This document shows positions 9,495 through 17,315 of a stretch of 64,000 nt of DNA, one piece after another. A program made the position numbers and the translations under genes. The stretch's first letter is position 1. Each line of letters opens with the position of its first letter. The notes below the pieces were generated by a model that saw only the letters and a program-made list of their open reading frames with translations, ran no database searches and was not told the DNA's origin. The DNA comes from Holophagaceae bacterium (GTDB lineage: Bacteria; Acidobacteriota; Holophagae; Holophagales; Holophagaceae), in assembly GCA_021286765.1 (NCBI GenBank), contig JAJTBS010000003.1:186001-250000 (forward strand), read 5' to 3'.

Positions 9495-10982
9495 ATGGTT
9501 CCCGGGGCTATACGCCTGGTGACATTCGTGACTAGCTCCCCTACTGCCTCTCTCCTCCAAACCAGCGAGCAGGTGGGTACTGTGGCAACCCAATCGATTT
9601 CCATTCGAGATTTTAACGCAACCAGAACATTTGGTTCGGGTTGTCGAAATGAGTTCGAGAACGAGAGGCTGGTAAGAACACTGAAGGGGCTTTCAGAGAC
9701 CGATTCCGACTACTGGACATTTCGGCGTGACTCGTTGCGAGCCGGGACCCACGGTCTCTCCCAATACCCAGCAATGATGGTTCCAAAAATGCTGGAAGGG
9801 CTGTTCAAGGCAATCCGGACGGCAACACAGGAGCCGTTGAGTGTGCTAGATCCCTTTGTTGGATCTGGGACGACACTTGTCGAGTCATTGCGCGTGGGAT
9901 TTGACTTCACTGGTCAGGACATCAATCCACTAGCTGTCCTGCTGTGCCAAGTGAAGGCAGGGCCATTTGCGGTCGAAAAGCTAAAGAGAAGCCAGGCTGA
10001 ATTGCTCTCCCGGGTGCGGGCTGATCGGAAACGGGGGATCGAAGCCAGCTTCGAGGGGCTGTCGAAGTGGTTCGCCAATGAGGTGGCAATTGCTCTGTCC
10101 CGCATTCGTCGGTCCATTCGGCAAGAAGAGAACAAATGGGTGCGGCGAGTTTTTTGGGTTGCCGTGGCGGAGACTGTCCGATTGACCTCTAATTCGAGGA
10201 CATCGACATTCAAGATGCATATTCGATCAATGGAGGATCTTCAGTCCCGGGAGTTCTCCACCATGGATGTGTTTTCAAAGGTTCTCCAGAATGTCGTAGA
10301 TAGATTGTCCATCGAAGCTGCAAGATTGCGGGAGGGCAATTTGCTAAGTCGATCAGGGAGTTACCGAGGAAACCTCCAGATACACCTGATGGACTCCACC
10401 TCGGCACCGAGTCTCCGCCCCGGTCCCCAACATGACCTGCTGATCACCTCTCCACCGTACGGGGACAATACCTCGACAGTCCCCTACGGGCAGTATTCGT
10501 TTCTTCCACTACAATGGGTTGATCTTAAAGACATCTCAGAATCAATCGATCCGGAGATGATGAGGACCGCGTATGAGATCGATTCCAGGAGCCTAGGCGG
10601 AGTTCGGAAGTATGCACTAGATCGGGCGCATGGGTTAATGCAGTTCTCGCCTTCGATTAAGGCAATACTGGGTCAACTTGAGGGGCTGCCAAGAGATCGA
10701 GCAGCACGCGTGGCAGCATTTTGTGTAGACCTCGACCGTTCTCTTGAACGAATTCATGAGTCCATGAAGCATGGCGCGCTGATGGTCTGGATTACGGGCA
10801 ATCGGCGGGTGGGTGGGCTATCGGTTCCCCTAGACGATATTCTGGTCGAATTGTTAGAAGCACGGGGAGCAACATTCCTCCACAGAATTCAACGCCGAAT
10901 TCCTAGCAAGCGTATGGCTACGAGAAATAACGTCTCACTCACCATGCGGGAAGAAAATATTCAAATTTTGCGATCGAGGTGA
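9495..10982 (+). CDS. DNA methyltransferase (m4C or m6A type, SPPY motif)
   Basis: A 495-residue AdoMet-dependent amino-methyltransferase. The AdoMet-binding motif I is DPFVGSGT (Asp119-Thr126). The catalytic motif IV is SPPY (Ser319-Tyr322, followed by GDN). Roughly 190 residues lie between them, giving the I-then-IV order of alpha-type enzymes with an internal target-recognition region. The C-terminus (RRIPSKRM, then an acidic MREENIQIL) is typical of the family. SPPY favours N4-cytosine but does not exclude N6-adenine. The start at 9495 is the longest option and has only a weak SD, so a start further in is possible. The stop codon sits inside the SD of the next gene, coupling it to the kinase-like gene. 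No restriction endonuclease is recognisable beside it, which is unusual for a plain restriction-modification pair. Confidence 0.88.
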   Translation: MVPGAIRLVTFVTSSPTASLLQTSEQVGTVATQSISIRDFNATRTFGSGCRNEFENERLVRTLKGLSETDSDYWTFRRDSLRAGTHGLSQYPAMMVPKMLEGLFKAIRTATQEPLSVLDPFVGSGTTLVESLRVGFDFTGQDINPLAVLLCQVKAGPFAVEKLKRSQAELLSRVRADRKRGIEASFEGLSKWFANEVAIALSRIRRSIRQEENKWVRRVFWVAVAETVRLTSNSRTSTFKMHIRSMEDLQSREFSTMDVFSKVLQNVVDRLSIEAARLREGNLLSRSGSYRGNLQIHLMDSTSAPSLRPGPQHDLLITSPPYGDNTSTVPYGQYSFLPLQWVDLKDISESIDPEMMRTAYEIDSRSLGGVRKYALDRAHGLMQFSPSIKAILGQLEGLPRDRAARVAAFCVDLDRSLERIHESMKHGALMVWITGNRRVGGLSVPLDDILVELLEARGATFLHRIQRRIPSKRMATRNNVSLTMREENIQILRSR

Positions 10983-10986
10983 TGAT

Positions 10987-13404
10987 TTGCCGTCCAGACC
11001 GAACGCACCTCGCCGCTTTGATGTCCACCCATCCGTGGTGTTCCGCCTTGGTGAAGAGCTCGTATCCGACCCGATCCAAGCCATCATTGAGCTTGCGAAG
11101 AACAGTTATGACGCAGGCTCGGCAAGAGTGAATATCTCCATTGCTACAACCCCCTCGCATATAGAGGCAAGCCATATCAAGAAGAAAAGTACATTTTTGC
11201 TCCTGGAAGATTTTGGGGTGGGAATGACACGAGAGGAACTGGAGAAAGGGTGGCTTGTCATTGCCAGTTCATCAAAGAGAGAGATGAAGAGGTCGAAACA
11301 GGTACCACCAGGTGCTAGGACTCCGCTAGGGGACAAGGGGCTTGGTAGGTTGGGCATTCAGAAAATTGGAAGGCATGTTGAAGTCATTAGTCGGTCCACC
11401 TCTGACTCTAAGCATGAGCATCGTCTTTATTTCGATTGGGCGAAATTCGAGAATGCAGAGACATTGGGCGAAGTGCCTGTTGATATTTCTACTGTCGAAG
11501 CAGTGAACAGGAGGAAAACCGGGACCACGATTATCATCTCAGATCTTAAAGATCCTGATTATTGGGCAACCGAGAAATCGAAGAAACGGTTGGCTAGTGA
11601 TTTGTCAAAGATGCTCACGCCTTATCCAGAGATCCGAACCTGTAAAGTCAGCCTCAAGATCAACGATGTCTACATCCAGTTGCAGGACGTAACTAGCAAA
11701 GTGCGTATGTCGGCCCCAGCCCGGTACTTCATCACGTTTGATGGAACTACATTTACGGTAAAGGGCCAGTGCTCGTTGGACCTATTCCGACCTAGGGCAC
11801 AAAATCGCGAAGACCTGGCTGCTTTTCAAAGATATTGTTCCTCCGATCGTGGGTCACGTCTCTTCGATTGGTTTATCAAAAGGAATCTTTCAAAAGCTAT
11901 TCCGAATCTCCAGCGCACAGAAGTGGATCAGGGGTTCATTGAGTTCGAGCGAAGCTGGGAGTGGACCTCTTTGGATGAAATCCAGTCATCCGAAGAAAAC
12001 GGCAATTCTCCTGGCCCATTCGTCGGTGAGATCAACTATGTGAATCTTGATAGGGAACCAGGCCAGGCGTTGGATTCAAAAAGCGAGCTTCAGAACACCC
12101 TAAAGGGTTCAGAAGGTGTTCGTCTTTTCAGGAATGGGTTTGGAATCCGAGTTGATGAAGACTGGCTTGGGCTAGGGAAAGGTCAGACGAGCGGGAAGAG
12201 TTGGTACGGGCTGCGCCCTGGGAACGTGTTTGGATATGTAGCACTCACGGCAGAGGACAACCCTCAAATACAGGAAACAACCAGTCGAGAGGGCCTGATC
12301 AGGAACCCTGAATCCAATAATTTCCTTAGGTTATTGGCGGCATTCGTCGAATTCACTAACGGTGCCCAAAGCAAGCTCAGGAGAACAGCTCTAGAATTCC
12401 TTCACGAGTGCCGAGGGAATGAGGTCGGCGTTAGCGATGCCGACGATACTGCAACCATCGTAACCAAGCTCAAAGAGACCGCCAAAGCGCTATCGAAAGC
12501 TAAGGGCGCGCTGGGTAAAAAGGCTGGGGCGGGATCTCGACCTCCATCCAAAATGGCTGACGGCACCCATTCTAGTGCAGAGGAGCAAACTCTAATAATC
12601 GTTGAGGAAGCCAACAAACATGTAAAGGATTTTCTTGCAATGCAGGAGGTGATTCAGAGTAGGGAATCAGCTCTCCGAGATGAGATCGCGTCAATGTATG
12701 AAATGGTCAGTTTAGGTATCACAGCAGAATCACTTGCCCACGAAATAAATCATATTGCCGATGATCTTGATGCCAGATCCGCTGGCATCAATCGATATCT
12801 TGCGAAGCGAAGTAACTCTGACATCCAGACTCTTTCTTTTGTTGAGCATGTTCGCGGAAGTGCGACTGGGCTACGAAAACAGCTCGAGTTCCTCACACCT
12901 TCTCTCAAGTATGTTCGAGAGAATCGAGAAAACATCAGCCTGGCGAAATTCATGTCGCAGTTGGTTGATCATTATCAAGGCCGACTAGAAGGAAAGGGAA
13001 TTCAGATCTCCGTTGAGACAAGCCTTCGCGGAGACTTCACGCTCTCCATCAACCGGGGAAAGCTCAACCAGATTTTCGAGAACCTCATGCTCAATGGTCA
13101 GTATTGGGTGTCTGAGGCCCTGAATTCGAAGCGGATCAAGTCAGGCATAATCTCAATCGTGATCGATCGCCCCTTCGTCAGGGTGTTCGACAATGGGCCT
13201 GGTGTTGACCCTGCACTTGAAGAATCCCTCTTCGACCCTTTTGTTTCAGCCAAGAAGTCTGGAAGAGGTCTCGGACTTTTTATTGTGAAACAACTATTAA
13301 ACTCAGAGAACTGTTCTGTTTATTTGCTTCCGGAACGAAATCGTTCTCGTAGGCCATACATTTTTCAGCTGGATTTCAAGGGAGCGATCAATGCCCGCTC
13401 CTAG
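10987..13404 (+). CDS. Kinase-like protein with two GHKL ATPase domains and an H-box
   Basis: An 805-residue protein starting at TTG, 5 nt after an AGGTG sequence that contains the methyltransferase stop. The N-terminal 150 residues form a MutL/Hsp90-type GHKL ATPase: N-box Glu35-xxx-Asn39-xx-Asp42 in ELAKNSYDA, EDFGVG (74-79) and GDKGLGRLGI (115-124). A long middle region follows. Near residue 585, SLAHEINHIADD matches a histidine-kinase H-box with His585 as phosphoacceptor. The C-terminus is a second, kinase-type HATPase: NQIFENLMLN (694-703), DNGPG (735-739) and GRGLGLFIVKQLL (from 761). No membrane segment is seen, so it should be cytoplasmic. The next gene overlaps it by 14 nt and carries a receiver-like domain, suggesting a phosphorelay. 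The two-ATPase layout is seen directly; signalling in defence is inference. Confidence 0.82.
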   Translation: MPSRPNAPRRFDVHPSVVFRLGEELVSDPIQAIIELAKNSYDAGSARVNISIATTPSHIEASHIKKKSTFLLLEDFGVGMTREELEKGWLVIASSSKREMKRSKQVPPGARTPLGDKGLGRLGIQKIGRHVEVISRSTSDSKHEHRLYFDWAKFENAETLGEVPVDISTVEAVNRRKTGTTIIISDLKDPDYWATEKSKKRLASDLSKMLTPYPEIRTCKVSLKINDVYIQLQDVTSKVRMSAPARYFITFDGTTFTVKGQCSLDLFRPRAQNREDLAAFQRYCSSDRGSRLFDWFIKRNLSKAIPNLQRTEVDQGFIEFERSWEWTSLDEIQSSEENGNSPGPFVGEINYVNLDREPGQALDSKSELQNTLKGSEGVRLFRNGFGIRVDEDWLGLGKGQTSGKSWYGLRPGNVFGYVALTAEDNPQIQETTSREGLIRNPESNNFLRLLAAFVEFTNGAQSKLRRTALEFLHECRGNEVGVSDADDTATIVTKLKETAKALSKAKGALGKKAGAGSRPPSKMADGTHSSAEEQTLIIVEEANKHVKDFLAMQEVIQSRESALRDEIASMYEMVSLGITAESLAHEINHIADDLDARSAGINRYLAKRSNSDIQTLSFVEHVRGSATGLRKQLEFLTPSLKYVRENRENISLAKFMSQLVDHYQGRLEGKGIQISVETSLRGDFTLSINRGKLNQIFENLMLNGQYWVSEALNSKRIKSGIISIVIDRPFVRVFDNGPGVDPALEESLFDPFVSAKKSGRGLGLFIVKQLLNSENCSVYLLPERNRSRRPYIFQLDFKGAINARS

Positions 13405-15169
13405 CGCACCTCCCACCCCAACAGAATCCCTGAAGGAATTGCTATCCGTACTGAAAATTAGAAAGCTGATTGCGGTTGAGGATCAGCGCTCGACGACTAC
13501 GCTCCCGCAGGAAGTCGAAAACCCGATTTTTTTCGTTGCGTATTGTCGAAAGGATCCTGATGCAGCTTCTGCAATCCCCGAGTTCGAATCGATAGAGTTC
13601 TCCGACTCGTTCGATTCCGAAGAAGTAACGGCTACTTGGGATCAGATTCCTGCCGCAAGAAGAGCAGAGATTTGGGCTGGGGTCCCGGAAGAGATTAAGC
13701 GCGGGTTATTCGAGCCCGTAGATTCCATAGGGCTCGACGGGGCTGGACCTCTTGAAGAAGGGAAACTGGATGTCCCAGCGAGTCGGGAGTTAAAAGGTTT
13801 TGTCGAAGAAATGGGATGCGAATTCCGCGAACTCTCCCTCGATGAATGGAATCGAGACGAAGCCACCATCCTGGCTTCAACTGGAACCGAACCAACACTG
13901 CTCCTCTTCGATCTTGATCTGAGTCGTGACGGGGGGACCGACAAGCAAGGTGCTGTATTACTGAAAAGGGCTCTCGCCGCGCCGGGAGCGATGTGTGCCC
14001 TTATTACACACAATGCCCTCGTAGGTTCAGAACGGGAGTTGGCCTCCGACCTGAGCCAAGAGTTTGAAATCCCGGTGGATAGGCTCCTTGTAATCTCTAA
14101 GAAGCATCTCTTAGCTGAGACCCCCAAACTAGAGCAACTAGCGACCGATCTTCGTACTGTTGCCCTTTCTAGTCGACTCGGCGACTTGAAGGATACAGTG
14201 TCCCGCATTCTGAGGACCGCATTCGATAAGACATTCGAAGAGATGGATGGGTTATCCCCACATGCCTTCGAACAAATTGTCTTTACCTCGTCTAGAGCAG
14301 AGGGCGTTTGGGAGTCCGACACTTTGCTGCGTGTGTTTGCAGTGCTTATGGGCAAACGGGCAAGGGCCGAGCTCCGGTTGGACCCAGCGCTCCACCAAAC
14401 AATCCAGCTGGTGAGAGAGGTAAACTCGGTAATTCGTCCGCTTGGTGTTACCAGTGAAGCGAGAAGGATTCATGCGGAGGAGATTTACGAGTCACCAGAC
14501 TTGCTTAACGGCTCTCACTCTCCCTTGGAACTCGGGGACGTCTTTAGGATCACCATTAACGGTCAGACTCGGTACTACATACTCATCGCCCAGCCGTGCG
14601 ACCTCATGCTTCGTCCCGACGGGGTGCGGAAGAGAGATTTAGATAAGGTTCCTTTCATTCTGACTAGGGTTCGCAACTTATCGAAAATCGATACGAATCA
14701 TAGCCAGTTTGTCCACCTAACCTATTTCGACCCCCCTAAAGGTACAGAGTTCTTCGCTCATTTTGCTGAAGTGATTTATGTCGACCCCGCTATCCTTGAC
14801 CTATGCACGATGAACACTGATGGCGCGGCGAAGATTAATCTGGCTGCGACAATAGACGGGCTACTACTTGAATCTCAACTCGCGCGGGCTGCCATCCTAA
14901 AAAGCGCCTACCAAAAACGGATCCAACGGCTGTCTGTTCTTGGTTCTCCCACAGGTGTGCCAGCTGCTGAGAAAACGCTTATGGCGTTCGAAGGTGTTGG
15001 CTGGAAGACAAAGACGCCCCCGACAATCAATGGCCACGAAATTCAATACCCAATCGTTAGGGTGAAAAGGTTAAATCAACCACGGTCGGGCGATCTGCTC
15101 CTTCGCTTTGCACAGTATCATTCACGGAATGCTTTCGAGCATGATTTGGACAGGGAGATTACCTCATAG
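13391..15169 (+). CDS. Receiver-like protein with a large insertion and unknown C-terminal domain
   Basis: A 592-residue protein whose ATG overlaps the end of the kinase-like gene. I do not recognise a named family. Receiver landmarks appear in order but stretched: a first strand ending in acidic Glu30-Asp31 (RKLIAVEDQ), a third-strand motif LLLFDLDLS with candidate phosphoacceptor Asp174, CALITHN with Thr206, and LLVISKKHL with Lys237/Lys238. Ordinary receivers place the acidic pair about 45 residues before the phosphoacceptor; here the gap is about 143, with a charged insertion. The C-terminal half contains LGDVFRIT and YYILIAQPCDLMLR with conserved-looking Cys and Asp, a likely beta-rich domain that could be the effector. 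No HTH or nuclease motif is evident. The context implies it receives phosphate from the upstream kinase-like protein. Confidence 0.72.
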   Translation: MPAPSAPPTPTESLKELLSVLKIRKLIAVEDQRSTTTLPQEVENPIFFVAYCRKDPDAASAIPEFESIEFSDSFDSEEVTATWDQIPAARRAEIWAGVPEEIKRGLFEPVDSIGLDGAGPLEEGKLDVPASRELKGFVEEMGCEFRELSLDEWNRDEATILASTGTEPTLLLFDLDLSRDGGTDKQGAVLLKRALAAPGAMCALITHNALVGSERELASDLSQEFEIPVDRLLVISKKHLLAETPKLEQLATDLRTVALSSRLGDLKDTVSRILRTAFDKTFEEMDGLSPHAFEQIVFTSSRAEGVWESDTLLRVFAVLMGKRARAELRLDPALHQTIQLVREVNSVIRPLGVTSEARRIHAEEIYESPDLLNGSHSPLELGDVFRITINGQTRYYILIAQPCDLMLRPDGVRKRDLDKVPFILTRVRNLSKIDTNHSQFVHLTYFDPPKGTEFFAHFAEVIYVDPAILDLCTMNTDGAAKINLAATIDGLLLESQLARAAILKSAYQKRIQRLSVLGSPTGVPAAEKTLMAFEGVGWKTKTPPTINGHEIQYPIVRVKRLNQPRSGDLLLRFAQYHSRNAFEHDLDREITS

Positions 15170-15974
15170 ATTTTATTCTCGGTGATCAGCCCTCGCCGCC
15201 GCACTGGGTGATCAGCCGGTCGGAGCACTAACAGGTCGAAGAAGGAGCCTCGGTGAGCCTCGAGAGGGCAGTTAGAGCACTGGTCCAAAGAGGCGAGTAA
15301 TAGTGGCCTTTCATGGTTGACCAAGTGCGATGGATGGTCGGTCCGCCTTGTGCTTACGCTCCAAATTAGGCCCACCTAAGAATAACGACATTATCCTCAA
15401 GATCCCCCACACCCCTGAGGAAGGTAATTCCTCGATCGGAAATAAGGAATCTTCGCGGAAGGGCTGCACACTGAACTGTTTGAAATACTGGGGTAATAGG
15501 CATAGGTAAGTTGCATCCAACCCGCGCCTGAAGTCGGGATCATTGGTTGGATATCCATTTAAATGAATGCTGCCGATGGTGGCTTCTGTTGATTGTGGGT
15601 TTCGCGAAGCGAAATCCAAGGACTGTGGAAAGGTGCGCAGCAGCTTTCCACCCGAAGGGCAGTGGGTGTGGACCCAAAGGGCGGCCACTCGTGGCCGTTT
15701 CCTGTGGAAAGGTAGGAGGGGCCTGTGGATTGCTGAGCTTTACCCAGCAATCCACGGGAGGATCCTAGCTTTCCATAGGAAATCCATCGCCCGCTGCAGT
15801 CTGGCAATCAACAGGAGCCTGATGGAGTGGGTCGATGAGACGCGGCTCGGGAACGCTTTGAGCGGAAAGTATGAAGACTCCCAAAAACCCCCATCATTCA
15901 TATAAATCTTCAAAACAAGACAAGACGCTAGATAGTGCGTTCATCCACCATAACTATGGCGAAATGGGGTTAAG
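15170..15974. other. Gene-poor right end of the island
   Basis: About 0.8 kb without a supported gene. An 11-base direct repeat GGTGATCAGCC occurs at 15181-15191 and 15207-15217. From about 15,590 to 15,760 the DNA is dense in short inverted repeats (separate entry). The last 100 bases are AT-rich up to the comF remnant. A minus-strand ORF across 15311-15688 has no ribosome binding site or recognisable family and may be a decayed gene fragment. Confidence 0.6.
15598..15758. repeat. Cluster of inverted repeats with a recurring TGTGGA core near the island end
   Basis: Successive palindromes are visible. One is TTTCGC-GAA-GCGAAA near 15,600. Another is GTGGAAAG (15625-15632) with CTTTCCAC (15644-15651). 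A third is GGCCAC-TC-GTGGCC (15683-15696). The last is GTGGATTGCTG (15725-15735) with CAGCAATCCAC (15745-15755). TGTGGAAAGGT occurs twice as a direct repeat (15624-15634 and 15703-15713), and TGTGGA a third time at 15724. This arrangement resembles recombinase arm-binding or attachment-site architecture at the end of an integrated element. It could instead encode a structured RNA. The function is inference. Confidence 0.55.
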
Positions 15975-16067
15975 ACCACAGGCACCACCCTGCTGCGCTG
16001 GGCCCAGGCGCTGCGGGCGGGCGGCGCCGACGATGTGCGCGTGCTGACCCTCTTCCGGGCGCTGTGA
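15975..16067 (+). pseudogene. comF: 3-prime remnant of a ComF-like phosphoribosyltransferase gene at the island junction
   Basis: The frame starting at 15975 reads TTGTTLLRWAQALRAGG and ends ...VRVLTLFRAL-stop at 16067. This matches the end of ComF-family amidophosphoribosyltransferase-like proteins, whose PRPP loop is DD-x-x-TTG-x-T. The residues before TTG are not ComF-like (the Asp-Asp of the loop is missing), and composition switches from AT-rich island to GC-rich chromosome at this point. The island therefore appears to have inserted within the PRPP loop of comF and separated its last 30 codons from the rest. The 5-prime part should lie just left of the window. ComF normally aids DNA uptake in competent bacteria. 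Confidence 0.72.
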
Positions 16068-16074
16068 AGCCGAT

Positions 16075-17169
16075 TCAGCCGAGGGGCTGCCTCAGCGGCA
16101 CGGTCCCCCTGGCGGCCCGGGCGTACTGGGCGGGCCAGGGCACCTCGACGCCGAGGGCCTCGGCGGCGCGCAGGGGCCAGCGGGGTTCACGCAGCAGCTG
16201 GCGGGCCAGCAGCACCAGGTCGGCGGACCCTTCGGCCAGGATGCGCTCGGCCTGCTCCGGCTCGGTGATGAGGCCCACGGCGCCCGTGGGCAGGCCGGCC
16301 TCGGTGCGGATGCGGGCGGCGAAGGGCACCTGGTAGCCGGGGCCCAGGGCGATCTTCTGGCGGGGCGACAGGCCGCCGCTGGAGCAGTCCACCAGGTCGA
16401 CGCCCAGGGCCTTCAGCTCCAGGGCCAGGGCCACGGACTGGTCCAGGTCCCAGCCCCCCTCCACCCAGTCGGAGGCGGAGATCCGCACCAGGAGGGGCAG
16501 CTCCTCGGGCAGGATGTTGCGCAGGGCGCCGACGACCTCGCGGACCAGGCGGGTGCGGTTCTCGAACGAGCCGCCATACGAATCCACGCGCTGGTTCGAG
16601 AGGGGCGACAGGAACTGGTGCAGCAGGTAGCCGTGGGCGGCGTGGACCTCGATCACCTGGAAGCCGGCGGCCACGGCGCGGCGGGCCGCATCCATGAAGG
16701 CCTCGATGACCGCCAGGATCCCGGCCTCGTCGAGGGCCGCGGGCACGGTCCAGCCCGTGTCGAAGGGCAGGGGGCTCGGCGCCACGGGGGTCCAACCGCC
16801 GGCGGGGATGGGCACGCTGCCGCTGCCCTTCCAGGGGGCGAAGGCCGAGGCCTTGCGGCCCGCGTGGGCCAGCTGGATGCCGGGCACGGCACCCTGGCTT
16901 TTGATGACGTGGACGCTGCGGGCCAGCCCCTCGGCCTGGGCCATGTTCCAGAGGCCGAGGTCCTCGGGGCTGATGCGGCCCTCGGGCAGCACGGCCGCCG
17001 CCTCCGTGAGCACCAGCCCGGCCCCGCCCTGGGCCAGGCCACCATAGTGGACCAGGTGCCAGTCGCCCGGCAGGCCGTCCTGGGAGGAGTACTGGCACAT
17101 GGGCGACACGGCGATGCGGTTGGGCAGCGTCACGCCACGAAGGGGCAGGGGGCGGAACAGGTTCGTCAT
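16075..17169 (-). CDS. Old Yellow Enzyme, NADH:flavin oxidoreductase (YqjM-like)
   Basis: A 364-residue FMN-dependent ene-reductase that would reduce activated C=C bonds with NAD(P)H. It begins [19 protein letters not shown], has the YqjM-class Cys25 in SPMCQYSS, and the substrate-anchoring His pair in [13 protein letters not shown]. The FMN phosphate region ([14 protein letters not shown]) is near the C-terminus. The start was placed at 17169, not the longer upstream option, because the family begins here and a GGAG sequence precedes it. The gene converges on the comF remnant with 7 nt between stops. A strong hairpin separates it from the upstream cDPG synthetase-like gene on the same strand, so it probably has its own promoter. 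Confidence 0.9.
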   Translation of the reverse strand: MTNLFRPLPLRGVTLPNRIAVSPMCQYSSQDGLPGDWHLVHYGGLAQGGAGLVLTEAAAVLPEGRISPEDLGLWNMAQAEGLARSVHVIKSQGAVPGIQLAHAGRKASAFAPWKGSGSVPIPAGGWTPVAPSPLPFDTGWTVPAALDEAGILAVIEAFMDAARRAVAAGFQVIEVHAAHGYLLHQFLSPLSNQRVDSYGGSFENRTRLVREVVGALRNILPEELPLLVRISASDWVEGGWDLDQSVALALELKALGVDLVDCSSGGLSPRQKIALGPGYQVPFAARIRTEAGLPTGAVGLITEPEQAERILAEGSADLVLLARQLLREPRWPLRAAEALGVEVPWPAQYARAARGTVPLRQPLG

Positions 17170-17221
17170 GGAGGGCTCCGGTGTGGCGCTCACCAGAGTA
17201 AGGCCTCGGGCCACCGAAACA

Positions 17222-17249
17222 GACGGCCCAGCGAATCCGCTGGGCCGTC
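17222..17249 (-). terminator. Rho-independent terminator after the cDPG synthetase-like gene
   Basis: GACGGCCCAGCG and CGCTGGGCCGTC form a perfect 12-base stem with an AATC loop (plus strand). On the minus strand the stem is followed by a T-rich TGTTTC. It lies between the cDPG synthetase-like stop and the Old Yellow Enzyme start. Confidence 0.7.
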
Positions 17250-17315
17250 CACGGTGCCGCGCTGGTCATCCAAATGAGCCGGAGGGGGCGCGGCGCCCCT
17301 CGGAGCCTGGGGGGC

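Larger units (their letters stand above)
1..15970. mobile_element. Genomic island of gamma-mobile-trio type carrying defence-like cargo
   Basis: Bases 1 to about 15,970 are visibly AT-richer than the very GC-rich DNA that follows and use a different codon style (many A/T third positions). The segment begins with three overlapping recombinase-module genes, carries a minus-strand OLD/UvrD pair and a plus-strand methyltransferase, kinase and receiver operon, and ends abruptly at the 3-prime remnant of a ComF-like gene. The left end lies at or before the first base of the window, so neither the left junction nor a target duplication can be checked. The right boundary is inferred from the change in composition and the point where ComF homology resumes, and is accurate only to about 10-20 bases. 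Confidence 0.8.

Noticed and set aside
15181..15217. Direct repeat GGTGATCAGCC as a possible attachment site or mini CRISPR
   Set aside because: Only two copies 26 bases apart, and no copy was seen at the left edge of the window. It is too little to call.
15311..15688. Minus-strand ORF of 125 codons at the island right end
   Set aside because: The part with segments such as GYPTNDPDFRRGLDATYL looks slightly protein-like and may be a decayed fragment. There is no ribosome binding site, no family I recognise, and it runs through the palindrome cluster.
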